25,713 bases of DNA from Sarcodiotheca gaudichaudii (GCA_032355985.1 JAUKVZ010000022.1:1-25713), one strand, 5' to 3'. Positions 15,874 to 25,424 are shown, numbered from the stretch's first letter. Notes: generated from the letters alone by a model not told the origin. Numbers and translations: made by a program.

Positions 15874-16030
15874 GTGGGCGTCTCCCAGACGCCGGCTGAG
15901 GTCTTTGGCGGGTTAGCTCGTCGCGACGCGTCGCGCCGCGCCTTCCGCTCGCTCCTCATGCGATACGACGATGGTCTCGTGCGTGTGTGTCTCCCTGACG
16001 TCCGAGGAGGTCTTTGGCGGGTCAGCGCGT
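15874..16030 (+). repeat. short imperfect direct repeats in the inert copy
   Basis: A segment ending GAGGTCTTTGGCGGGTTAGC (about 15880-15916) recurs about 110 bp later, ending GAGGTCTTTGGCGGGTCAGC (about 15990-16026), both preceded by GTCTCCC-GACG. The tract 15853-16505 has no counterpart in the second unit and appears to be replacement or inserted DNA. Confidence 0.5.
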
Positions 16031-16504
16031 CCCTTCCATCGGCGCCGTACGTCCACGTAGGGGCCTCTGCCCGGCTGCTCATCTTCGCGCCGCCGAATTG
16101 CATAGTTCTGCTTGGCACCGCAGTGTGCGTTGGGACTGACCTTCTTGGCATGGCGCTGTTGGGCGCGTTTTAAATCGTGCTCAGGGTTAGCGAGCCGGGC
16201 GACGGGTACGCTTATGATGTGGTGGAAAGGATGTGGGCGAAAGAGGGCGAGCTTTGTGGCCGTACTGCGGTTTACCGTCGGGGAGCTGTGTCGGACGCAT
16301 GCGGGTATATTTCATCCTGCCGCCACGCTGAGGGGACCGGACGGGAAGGGTTGCAAGGAGCTATGTGTTGTGCCGAAGCTGAAGGTGGAGGATGATGATG
16401 CCGAGGGAGTTGATGTAATGGATGAAGGGGATGGCGATGGCAAGGGAGAGGGTGAGGATGGGAAGAGTGCCAGGAATGCGCCACCGGTGTATGCGCCGGT
16501 GAAG

Positions 16505-16935
16505 TCGCTGAGGAAAGGAGTGACGTCGCCGGCAATACAAGCGTCCGCAAGGACGGGAAGGTGTCCGAAATTGGTAGCGAGATCATCTCAAACCCCCATC
16601 CTCCTGACCGCGTAGCGATGATGTAGCCGCTGGCGAGAGCGCGCGACGCCGCGTTGGATCCAAGGTCCGGCGCGCATGATACTTCGGCTGTAGACGACGA
16701 TGCAATCGCTGGGGTGGGCGGATAGGTTGCCGGGATAACGAGCTATGTGTTTCTGGCGGCGGACAGCGCTCCCAAGCAGCCTCTGGCAGGCATTGCTGTC
16801 GCAGCGCCCGCTCAGAAGGCTGGCTATGTAGGTGCCGGCGCTGAGAGTGGTGGCGAGAATGGAAAGGAGGAGGTTGGTACTGGCGTGCGAAACACGCCTT
16901 CCACCGATCCGATGGGTGGAGCCACTGCGCTGGGA
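16505..16935 (+). repeat. 5'-coding repeat, copy B1 (degenerate)
   Basis: Aligns with 17612-18040, which encodes the Ala/Gly-rich repeat region of the 2092-aa protein. For example, GACAGCGCTCCCAAGCAGCC is identical in both. Here the frame is interrupted, so it is a decayed partial copy. It ends about 10 bp before copy A2 begins, giving the order A1-(insert)-B1-A2-B2. Confidence 0.75.
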
Positions 16936-16946
16936 CCTCACGGCGT

Positions 16947-17300
16947 TGACCATTGCTGTCTACTGCCGTGTACAGATGACATGACACGGGATGTTCACTG
17001 TATTCCAATGGGGCGGCGAATAAATTTTATTCGCTGCCCTTCATCATAACCTTTGTGTAAGCAGGTCAATCAATTTTTCCGAATGGGCAGTGCCAACGGG
17101 CCTTACATCAACCTCGTCGTGTTACAGTCTGTGGTGGCCGAGTACCGTCGTCGTTCACTTCGAGTAGCAGTGGCCGTCAACCCAAGCTTACCTGCCCCCC
17201 TCCCCTTCACGCCTTCTTGTCAGGCGATTGAGAACAAGGGAGCCACTCAATTAAACGACTAAGAACAAAGTAATGAGCGATCGTGAGCAGTCGTCGCCGG
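16947..17300 (+). repeat. promoter/5'-end repeat, copy A2 (productive)
   Basis: Second copy of the A unit, running into the true start of the 2092-aa gene at 17273. It carries one complete 27-bp palindrome (17012-17038) and a nine-base remnant (17086-17094). Confidence 0.8.
17012..17038. promoter_or_regulatory. 27-bp palindrome, copy 6
   Basis: Starts GGCGGCGAATAAATTTTATT and ends CGCTGCC; 24 of 27 positions match the majority form. It is about 235 bp upstream of the ATG of the 2092-aa gene, the closest full copy to a start codon. Confidence 0.6.
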
Positions 17301-20300
17301 CCGCAACGGTAACGGATGATGTCGCAGGCAAGGCGGAGCTACTTGCGACTGCGCCCGCGGTTACTTCCAGAGACACGCCTGTCCTCGACGTTGCGGTTGC
17401 GCCAACGCCATCCATTCCCGCTCCGTCGCTTGGCGACCAGGCCCCGCATAACGAACGAAAATGCGCTTCCGACGAAGGCGAAGATACACCAAACCTCGTC
17501 GACCCCGCGGTTGGGCTACCGTCTTCGACTGAGGACTTCGCTCGCTTGGAAATTACCGCGGCTGGAAGCTCCACCAAGCTGCCGCATCCCAGCGCCGCGG
17601 GCGGGGCGTCAGAGGAGGCGGAAAGAAGTGATGTCGCCGGCAATACAAGCGGCCGCAAGGACGGGACGGAGTCCGAAATTAGTGGCGAGAACATTTCAAA
17701 CACACCTCCTCCTCATGGCTTAGCGATGATGGAGTCGCAGGCGAGCGCTCGTGACGCCGCGTCGGCTCCAAGGTCCGGCGCGCATGATACTTCGGCTGAA
17801 GACGGCGATGCAATCGGTGGGGTGGGCGGATCGGTTGCTGGGAGAACGAGCTCTGCGTTTATGGCGGCGGACAGCGCTCCCAAGCAGCCTCTGGCCGGCA
17901 TTGCTGTCGCAGCGTCCGCTCAGAAGGCTGGCGATGAAGGTGCCGGCTCTGGGAGTGGTGGCGAGGATGGAAAGGAGGATGTTCGTACTGGTGTGAGAAA
18001 CACGCCTTCCACCGATACGATGGGTGGCGCCGCTGCGCAGCCGCCTGCCGGTGTTACCGAGACAGCGGTAGTTGGGAAGGCCGTTGAGAGTGTCGGCGGT
18101 GGTAAAGACAAGATCGGGGCGGAAGTGGCTGGCGAGAAGGCGACTTCTATGCCTCCGCCGATTGACGGGCCACCAGAGCAGCCCCATGCCCGCGGCGCGG
18201 TCGCGGGTTCTACTAATGAGGCCGGTAGCGCTGACGATGGCGCCTCCCCCGAGGGGAACGATGGGAAGGGGCTGCCGCAATCGGGCCCGCGGTTCAGGTC
18301 AGCTCCTTTACCGATTCTTACGGCGAAGAAAGCGTCTGCTCAGAAGGGTGGTCCGGTGGGGCCTACACAGGGAGATGAATCTAAGTCTGAAGGTAGGCTT
18401 CTATCAGGGGCTGCGGCTGGAGAAGATGCTGCGGCCGGGATCAGTTTATTGGACACAAGCGCCGGTCAGGGGCCTGCCGCCGTTGCTAATACGGAAATTA
18501 CAATTCCTATTGACGGTCCGGATGAGATCGCTAACTTGCCAGTGGTGGAGATACACAAGCTTATGGCTGATGTGTCCGAAGATGAGGAGGAACCTCTTCG
18601 GAATAGAAACCAGCCTGGTCCAGTTAGAGGCAGTACTCCAATTCCGGATCGAACTTCCGTTTTGTCGTCGCGTGGGCGCTCGCGTGCGAAATCCCGCCCT
18701 GGTCTTCCTGATCCTCGCGATGGTGGATCAGTTGTCAGACCGCGTACAAGGCGCACCTCTCGTGGAGATCCTGAACGGCGCAGTGCACGAGGCGAGGTGG
18801 GTGGTTCTGGAAGTGATATTGGTGGAGCTGGACAGTTGCTCACTGGTGATGATGCTTCCGCGGATGAATTGGAAGCGATGAAAGTAGGTGGAGATGTCGC
18901 CGCGGAAGTGGACGAAGTAATTTTTAATGAGACTGGTGCGGCCGGTGGTAGTGAAGCGCCGTCTGCGTTTTACACTACCGAAGAAGTTGCTGCATCTGTG
19001 AGGGCTCTAAGAACACCTCTGGGATGGGAGGGGCCCGATCTTGGACGGGATTATGATTCGAAGACACACCAAAAGAACCAGAATCGACGGGGTGTGTTCT
19101 GGCGTGTAGTGGTTGAAGAAATTAACATAACCAGATGCACGAACTCGGCCAGTATTGACAAATGGCAGTTCTCCGCCATCGACGACAGGCCTCTTGTGCG
19201 TGGTGGAACAGGGCAGCGACCGGTGGTCAACACTGGTTTGAAAAACCTGGATCTCTTTACCCTCTGTAGCAATATCACCATGCTTAAGATGGAGCACTGC
19301 ACAGATACGACTAGAAAAATGGTCTCATACGCCGCACGAGAGGACAAGTACTTCGTAGACAATGCCGATTTCGCGGTCTGCGTGAGTGGAGCGCGTAACT
19401 TGGAGGCGCTGAGGACGAAGATGAGCTTGGGAGACTTTTTCTCTTGCAAGTTTTTGGTACCCGAGCCGCAGGGTCTTCGCAACATGGAGAATGAAGTCGG
19501 GTCTAATGTTTATGGTTTTAGCCCGCAGGAGGTGCAAAATGCCGCGTTGATTTTGCAGTCTGGCGACTCTGACTCACGACGGGTAACACTGGTGGAGCAC
19601 CTCGCGCAATTGCAGTATGCGTACGGGTCCGCTGTGCTCACAGCTAAAACGCCTGCACATCGATTGAACGAGGGGAGACAGTCAAAACATCGGCTCGTTA
19701 AAGAAGGACTGGCTGATGAGGATCTGGTTGGAAAGATCGTGCCATGGTTTCCAAGATTCGGAGTTGATATGGTCGGGGTTGACAAAGCTCTGTATCAGAG
19801 ATGTCTGCAGCAGTTGTTCGCACAACGCGACAGTGTTGTCGGAAGTGAGGCTGTGAGGCGCGCCGCCCTTGGGGACGAGGTTCTGACGAGGGAGCTTCAT
19901 GACGTTTTGACAGTGTCAGAAAGGGGGACCGTATTGGCAGAGGAGAAGAGAATTCTGAGGCAAGCGAATTGTGGGGTTGCTGTGACAACTTTGAAGAGTG
20001 TGCGGGACTTCCTGAATAACAGTATAGGATGCTCGAACTTCCAGGGTTTACTAGTTTCCATACTGGACGTACACCCGAATTTCTTCACATTTGCCACCTT
20101 AATCTCAAAGAGGACGTTCTATCGCTTGAAGGGTGATTATGCAAAGAGTCTGGCGTTAATGCTGATTTACAAAGGTTATGTCGGTTTGACCGCCAGTGCC
20201 GAAGGGCAGAGTTTGGAAGACAAGCAAGCCTCGTTCTTAACATACTCAAGCATTTCGGGTATTATTGATCGGGTCGTTGATTACCTCCATCGGCTGCAGA

Positions 20301-23300
20301 ACTGCTGGGTCGTTGCTTGTGATGCCGCAGACGGTGATTCCGATGCCGTGGCAGCGATTAATAAGATTGGTGGAGCTTTACCTATGACTGGCAGGGACGC
20401 AGAAGGTGTGGAAAAGAAATTCTTAGTACCCATGGCGTTCGTTTATGCTTTGGGTGACCAATTCACACAGGACCTGTTGAATGTCAGCAAACAAACTCCT
20501 CTGCTGGAAATGACCCCACGTGAACACAACAATGAACTCGAACCTCTTGTGGCTCAGTCTAAGTCCTTCGCTCAGACGTTCTTGTGTTATGCTCTGAATG
20601 AAACAATCGAGACCGACAAAGGGTTCGAAAACGTGGAACTTGGTGATCTGGTTGGAATCGAAGTACCAAAGACCTTGGCGGAGGACATTGTGACCAAGCG
20701 GAGTATTGCCAGTGGGGAGAGGGGTAAGAGAGTAAGGAAAAGGGGTTCTTCAAGCGTTACGAAGAAGCCGCCAGCTCCCGTACCGACTGACCCCGCCCAG
20801 TATCGGGCTGAGACCCAACGTCTGAAAAAACAGAAGAAAGCTGAGGAGCTCGCCCGTGCTCTGGAAGCTACGACCGCATCAAGGATACCCGGACCTTCCG
20901 ATCTGCATCGTGCTAGACTTGTACGGCGAGGTGTTCAGATAGGAGATTTGGTCCCAGCTCTAGATTCGGGTCCTGTAGTTCCTGCCCCTGGAGTACTCAG
21001 CTCGGAGGACCTTGCTGGCCAAGTTTCTGTCACCTCTGCCGGGTCCGCAGCTCAGCTCGTTACATCTCTGCCGAGTCCCAGCGCTGAAGGATCCGCTGTA
21101 CCGGTAGACGGGGTTATAGAAGCCGGATTAACCGCTTCTAATTTGCCAGTGCCAGATACTGTCAAACCAAGTGGGCCACCGCCGGTGGTGACGGTGCTGC
21201 CGGGCGTTTCGAATCGCGACGCCGTAACCCCACTTGCAGGTCCAGGTCCGGAAAAGGCATTGGCCTTGCCTGTCCCTGACGGATCCATCCCTGTTGTAAT
21301 TGGATCGGGGTCTGGACTTGCTCCGACTGTATCCGATGCTTTGCCAGATGGAAAGGGGGCGGCATCATCATCACCTCGACTTACCCCCGACTACGTATGG
21401 GCGAGTCTGGTGGGTTCATTGCCTGCAGACTCTGTTCTTTTGCCGGCCAACGACCCGGTCCCAGAAGGTCAAGAAGCGTTGTATAAGGTACTTGCTAACC
21501 TGTCTCTTCAGACAGAGGTTACGTCCGCGTCGTATCCGCCATACAACAGTGACTTGCGGAAAGGTTCGTATGCGCTTTGGAAGCGTGCTGTCGACGCAGA
21601 TCAAAAGTTGGAGGCCGATTTACTGCCGGCGTACTTCTTTGAGTTAGAAGCATTTGTTCGAACTCACGGTTTATTCAGTTCAATTCTTGATGGTCGTGGT
21701 ACTACTCCAGAATCTGTTACTGCTATGGTGAAGTCTCTCCGTCTCGTCAAGCTGTTCGATCTATGGGCAGATGACCAGGGCAAGCGCTATGCTGAGGAAA
21801 TGTCGTTTGACGGTATTTACCTCACGCGGTCCCTGCTTGCTCGGAAAATGAAGCAGAGTGTTGCGTCTGGCGCTACTTCAGTTGCTAATCTTCAGCTATG
21901 TTGGGGTAGTGGTGGCGGTGATGTGCATCCTTTCTTCAGTGATGCTCTGCATGGTGCCTTGGGTCTTTTCTATGGGCCTGCTTTGAGTGCGTGCATCGCA
22001 GTGAGGTCCATGACGGAAGAAAAGATGTGGTCAGCGTATGTCGGAGGCTCCACCAAGGCACACCGCGATCTAGGTCCAGCTCTGGGATTAGATTGCAGCA
22101 GTGATTGGTTTGATAAGAAGTTCCCGACGGTTGACATTCGCCGGCGTCATCATCGAATGTTTACCATGTGTCTAAGGGGAAGTCAGGTTGGAAGGATTGG
22201 TGGGCAAGGCACCTTCAGCAGCTTGAACGGTCGGTTAAGTACTGCCTCTGCATGGAATTACGACGATGTGCATGGCAGTTTTTATAGCGTTGATTCTGTG
22301 ACTGTAGCGGGTGAACGCCTGTTTGAGCTCATCATTTCCGTGGCTGCAGAAGTTTACGTGGATTTGTTCGGTGCATCAGGTGGTGATATTGGAGTGGAAG
22401 TTTCAATCCCGCATAAGTTGGGATGCGAAGCATCATACCATTGGCTCGTACCGGACATGGATAATACTTTCTCTGTCGGAGAAGATGCTGGCAAAGATCA
22501 GATGGGGTCAGGATACTTCCAGAAAGTTACTGTGTATAGTGACCGGGTTGTTGGGAACATGCGCCATTTCGTCACTACGCGAAGATACGGTCTGGCGAAG
22601 GGCGACATTAACGCTGCTGATCCAGATTTGGTTCCGCCGACAGGCGTGTGTCGTGTTGGCGAAGAGCTCTTCGGTGGCAGTGTCGACGTCACGATTCTTG
22701 TGCGTGATGATAGCAATTGCGGCGGATGGAACACCGCAGGTATCCGCCCTTTCGATTACAGTGGTACTGGGGGTTTCGCCTTCCTCAGTGTATTTCTTGC
22801 AATGACTCGGCTGGAAGATCTCGAGATCCTCGGTAGTCAAGTATTCTTCCCTCACTTGATGCAAGCGCTGTCCAGGGAGGCGGGTTACTACGAGGTTGTG
22901 GATGATTTGTTGGATATAGGCGATCGCAGTGGTTTCGGCTTCTTGTCCATGAATGTTTTGTGTCCGTCTGTTGTAAGGCAGGTTCTGGCTGTTGGTGGAA
23001 TGGCGTCGAACGAGAAAGATGACAACGTCGGTTCTGGTTTTTCGATGTCTATGCCGCTTCTAACAAGTCCAGCTGGCACAGGTATCGGTTGTGGGAGTTA
23101 TTACGAGGGTTCTACTACTAGTAGTGATGATCGGCTTGATCTCGTTGGGGGAAGTGTCATCGTGCAGCCTTTGCGTTGGGGTATTGATTGTGGGAGCTTT
23201 GTATGTTCATCGGGAAATTTGGGCGTTGATTTATGTCAGAGAAGGCAGGCTTCCTTGCAGACTGGTAACACATTCATTGGTGTATCTGTCCCGCCGGACG

Positions 23301-23551
23301 CTTGGATGCCTCTTCTGGAGTTTGGTGAGGGTGAGGACCACGCCCTTCACTTGGACCTCGTGGAAGTTTCCGGATCCCGTAATGTATTGCCGACAGACAT
23401 CCGGCGTCGTTGTATTAGTGGCCCTGTGAACACGAACTTTGAATTCTTTCAGGGTGGTGGTGTACTGCTTGCTCGCCGATCGTCAGTCAATTGGGCTGTG
23501 AGCTCAGCGTTGGTTGCTCCTGTACTGACATGGGAGTTGCGCTGGAAATAA
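17273..23551 (+). CDS. giant 2092-aa protein of unknown family
   Basis: A single uninterrupted frame from ATG 17273. Visible architecture: residues 1-130 Ala/Pro/Ser-rich; about 137-333 contain four degenerate ~45-aa repeats with a recurring QPxAGxAVA...KAG...G..GKE pattern; an RS/basic patch at about 463-520; a first globular region at about 570-1150; a Lys/Arg-rich helix (RLKKQKKAEELARALEA) at about 1180-1205; a Pro/Val/Ser-rich linker at about 1220-1370; and a second globular, beta-rich, Gly-rich region at about 1375-2092. I recognise no enzyme motif, zinc finger, helicase or polymerase signature and no signal peptide or membrane segment. The size, two globular halves and intact frame suggest a constrained function, perhaps structural or DNA-binding. 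The 5' part is duplicated upstream in a decayed copy. It is the largest gene of the window and the only long plus-strand gene on the right side. Confidence 0.75.
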   Translation: MSDREQSSPAATVTDDVAGKAELLATAPAVTSRDTPVLDVAVAPTPSIPAPSLGDQAPHNERKCASDEGEDTPNLVDPAVGLPSSTEDFARLEITAAGSSTKLPHPSAAGGASEEAERSDVAGNTSGRKDGTESEISGENISNTPPPHGLAMMESQASARDAASAPRSGAHDTSAEDGDAIGGVGGSVAGRTSSAFMAADSAPKQPLAGIAVAASAQKAGDEGAGSGSGGEDGKEDVRTGVRNTPSTDTMGGAAAQPPAGVTETAVVGKAVESVGGGKDKIGAEVAGEKATSMPPPIDGPPEQPHARGAVAGSTNEAGSADDGASPEGNDGKGLPQSGPRFRSAPLPILTAKKASAQKGGPVGPTQGDESKSEGRLLSGAAAGEDAAAGISLLDTSAGQGPAAVANTEITIPIDGPDEIANLPVVEIHKLMADVSEDEEEPLRNRNQPGPVRGSTPIPDRTSVLSSRGRSRAKSRPGLPDPRDGGSVVRPRTRRTSRGDPERRSARGEVGGSGSDIGGAGQLLTGDDASADELEAMKVGGDVAAEVDEVIFNETGAAGGSEAPSAFYTTEEVAASVRALRTPLGWEGPDLGRDYDSKTHQKNQNRRGVFWRVVVEEINITRCTNSASIDKWQFSAIDDRPLVRGGTGQRPVVNTGLKNLDLFTLCSNITMLKMEHCTDTTRKMVSYAAREDKYFVDNADFAVCVSGARNLEALRTKMSLGDFFSCKFLVPEPQGLRNMENEVGSNVYGFSPQEVQNAALILQSGDSDSRRVTLVEHLAQLQYAYGSAVLTAKTPAHRLNEGRQSKHRLVKEGLADEDLVGKIVPWFPRFGVDMVGVDKALYQRCLQQLFAQRDSVVGSEAVRRAALGDEVLTRELHDVLTVSERGTVLAEEKRILRQANCGVAVTTLKSVRDFLNNSIGCSNFQGLLVSILDVHPNFFTFATLISKRTFYRLKGDYAKSLALMLIYKGYVGLTASAEGQSLEDKQASFLTYSSISGIIDRVVDYLHRLQNCWVVACDAADGDSDAVAAINKIGGALPMTGRDAEGVEKKFLVPMAFVYALGDQFTQDLLNVSKQTPLLEMTPREHNNELEPLVAQSKSFAQTFLCYALNETIETDKGFENVELGDLVGIEVPKTLAEDIVTKRSIASGERGKRVRKRGSSSVTKKPPAPVPTDPAQYRAETQRLKKQKKAEELARALEATTASRIPGPSDLHRARLVRRGVQIGDLVPALDSGPVVPAPGVLSSEDLAGQVSVTSAGSAAQLVTSLPSPSAEGSAVPVDGVIEAGLTASNLPVPDTVKPSGPPPVVTVLPGVSNRDAVTPLAGPGPEKALALPVPDGSIPVVIGSGSGLAPTVSDALPDGKGAASSSPRLTPDYVWASLVGSLPADSVLLPANDPVPEGQEALYKVLANLSLQTEVTSASYPPYNSDLRKGSYALWKRAVDADQKLEADLLPAYFFELEAFVRTHGLFSSILDGRGTTPESVTAMVKSLRLVKLFDLWADDQGKRYAEEMSFDGIYLTRSLLARKMKQSVASGATSVANLQLCWGSGGGDVHPFFSDALHGALGLFYGPALSACIAVRSMTEEKMWSAYVGGSTKAHRDLGPALGLDCSSDWFDKKFPTVDIRRRHHRMFTMCLRGSQVGRIGGQGTFSSLNGRLSTASAWNYDDVHGSFYSVDSVTVAGERLFELIISVAAEVYVDLFGASGGDIGVEVSIPHKLGCEASYHWLVPDMDNTFSVGEDAGKDQMGSGYFQKVTVYSDRVVGNMRHFVTTRRYGLAKGDINAADPDLVPPTGVCRVGEELFGGSVDVTILVRDDSNCGGWNTAGIRPFDYSGTGGFAFLSVFLAMTRLEDLEILGSQVFFPHLMQALSREAGYYEVVDDLLDIGDRSGFGFLSMNVLCPSVVRQVLAVGGMASNEKDDNVGSGFSMSMPLLTSPAGTGIGCGSYYEGSTTSSDDRLDLVGGSVIVQPLRWGIDCGSFVCSSGNLGVDLCQRRQASLQTGNTFIGVSVPPDAWMPLLEFGEGEDHALHLDLVEVSGSRNVLPTDIRRRCISGPVNTNFEFFQGGGVLLARRSSVNWAVSSALVAPVLTWELRWK
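17612..18040 (+). repeat. 5'-coding repeat, copy B2
   Basis: The in-frame counterpart of 16505-16935, lying inside the 2092-aa gene (residues about 114-256). Its frame is intact while B1 has decayed, which suggests selection on this copy. Confidence 0.7.
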
Positions 23552-23795
23552 TTTATTTTTCTAGTATCGTTTGCGGTGGTGGTATATAGTCAGTGTTTAT
23601 TTGAAAACGTATACATGCTTGATGCTTTAAATGATTTTATTACTAGGTTGCTGTTCCTTTGCTAACTTTTCAACAAGATAGATCTATCTTCTCTCGTTTA
23701 TTGTTATCACATTTTTATTTACAGTGGGATTTTTTGTCTGGAATTGTCATATATATACTGACAGCGTCGATATATTTCCGAGGTTTATTGTGGGG

Positions 23796-23811
23796 CACTG
23801 CCTTGGCAGTG
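23796..23811. repeat. everted pair of palindrome half-sites
   Basis: CACTGCC-TT-GGCAGTG: both seven-base ends of the 27-bp palindrome, but pointing outward instead of inward and separated by only two bases. It can form a 7-bp hairpin stem. It lies about 245 bp after the stop of the 2092-aa gene, so it may instead relate to transcript 3' structure. Confidence 0.4.
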
Positions 23812-25086
23812 TTCTTCTTATTGATTCGAGACATACAAGAAGTATATGAACAGATATGAGTTTATCCCAGAAGTTCCGTGATGCTGTCATATTCGTTCAT
23901 TTACAGTACACACCGTGTACAAAATATGTGACAAGACACGTCATTCAGTGGAAAGTAGACGACGACGGTCACGACCTGAGGTGGTTTAACCATACCATAC
24001 CGTCTCGACCCAGGCCTATCGCAACTCGTCGGTACGGACTGGCCATCCCGGCCTAGTACGCAATGCTTCGGACAAGCTCCGCCGTTGCTTGTGTCGAACA
24101 TATGCCTACACGACGCGGCAATTGATGTGGCGCCATGCAATTTATTGCTGTCACTGACTGAACTGGAAGTTTCGGCAATTGGTGTAGGTCACCAGGCGGG
24201 TCTTTTGTGTAAGTTCGAAGACTATCGCGTTCGGGTTTTACTTTCCTGACTTTCCACTTGGCATCACGTACTGACCTTGTTCCGAAGAAGAGTCTTCTTT
24301 CATCCTATTTCTTAATTGCGTAGATTGCCCGGCAGTGAACCCTGTCATGCACCAGTGATGTGAAGTAAGAATCATTCTGAGACATATTTGAACATGGCGG
24401 CGCCATTGTCAAATATATCATTCACAAGCGTCTGCGTACGATTGAGGCTTCTAACTTTTTTCCATCCTTCCCTACTATCCTTTCGTATTCGCAGTGTTGC
24501 TTGAGAACGTGGCGCGTTCGACAACCATCACCTTCACCGTGAAGATGTTCGATACTAGTCATGCCTTCAAGGCATGGTCAAGTTGACACAGAATGTCTAA
24601 TGTACGTAATGCGCGCGCAGTTGGATCATTGCAGCGCGGTGTTACTGTATGCCACTGACATTTCTAACTTTTCCTTGTCTCTGATAATCTGGCTTCTTGT
24701 TTTCTGGCGCTCTCTGGCTACGTCAAGTATTAAGGAAGTGCAGCGTCCCAGTGCTTCGTTTCGACTATAGGGGGTCAAAGTCGATGGTGCCTGTGTGAAG
24801 CGGGGGATTGGGTCTACTCGTCCAGAGTACTGAGATGGGAGGCGACGGAGTGCGGGTGAGATGTAGTGGGATCGGCTGGGTTAGTTGGGGATGGGCTTTT
24901 GTTGCTGGTGGCGGTAACGCAGTTTTTTTGTACTTTCTCTGCTCTACCTTTTACGTGGAGGTGGTTTAGTTTTAGTAGGTCCATCTTTCGTGTGATTGCG
25001 TTGTTTTCGCTTGTGTTGATACGTATGTTGCTAGTAGTCAGGTCTGGCTTGACCAGGCCGTTCAAGAAATAAATCGGAAAGCCTTA

Positions 25087-25305
25087 TTAGACCATTTCTT
25101 TGCAATTCGTTGCCTGTATCATTTTCGCGAGAAATCGTCGCATAGTCCTATGCGAACTGGAGATGTACGTGTGCTTACGTCGCATCTCAGTATGCCTTAG
25201 ATTATATCGGATGGCATCTTCCCATGCGCGGAAGTGATTACGATTTTTACCTAAATACATTATCATGTGCACCAAACAATGTGTGTCGAAGACATGAAGG
25301 TTCAT
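25087..25305 (-). CDS. possible small 72-aa ORF
   Basis: ATG at 25305. The peptide is rich in basic, aromatic and His residues. It contains FRAWEDAIRYNL, superficially like the W-x-x-x-I-R-x-N-L core of forkhead DNA-binding domains, followed by MRRKHTY. No other forkhead landmark is visible and the ORF is short, so chance is quite possible. It could also be an exon. Confidence 0.2.
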   Translation of the reverse strand: MNLHVFDTHCLVHMIMYLGKNRNHFRAWEDAIRYNLRHTEMRRKHTYISSSHRTMRRFLAKMIQATNCKEMV

Positions 25306-25424
25306 AACGCATACTCAAATGTGGGCACGGCAGACTGATATGTGGAAAGGTTCATACTGTATTGTGTCTGGCAGGAGGCGTTTACAAACAGAAATGTGAA
25401 AATGTCAAAAAAAATGTACGTAAT

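Larger units (their letters stand above)
15324..17272. promoter_or_regulatory. divergent intergenic region with duplicated promoter
   Basis: The region between the 331-aa and 2092-aa genes. Up to about 15480 it should hold the promoter of the minus-strand gene cluster. From 15481 it consists of two versions of the promoter and 5' part of the plus-strand gene. Each version carries 27-bp palindromes upstream of an ATGAGCGATCGTGAGCA start; only the second start (17273) leads into the long ORF. Confidence 0.55.

Noticed and set aside
16112-16615. 167-codon ORF with an acidic Gly/Asp/Glu stretch
   Set aside because: It crosses the boundary between the unmatched tract and the decayed B1 copy, and its end is out of frame relative to the intact gene, so it is probably fortuitous.
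21893-23551. The second globular half of the 2092-aa protein as a virus-type coat protein
   Set aside because: The size and Gly/beta-rich look prompted the idea, but no diagnostic motif was seen; it stays of unknown family.
23659-23859. 66-codon hydrophobic ORF resembling a two-span membrane protein
   Set aside because: It lacks an ATG (it would start at TTG), and the hydrophobicity follows from T-rich DNA.
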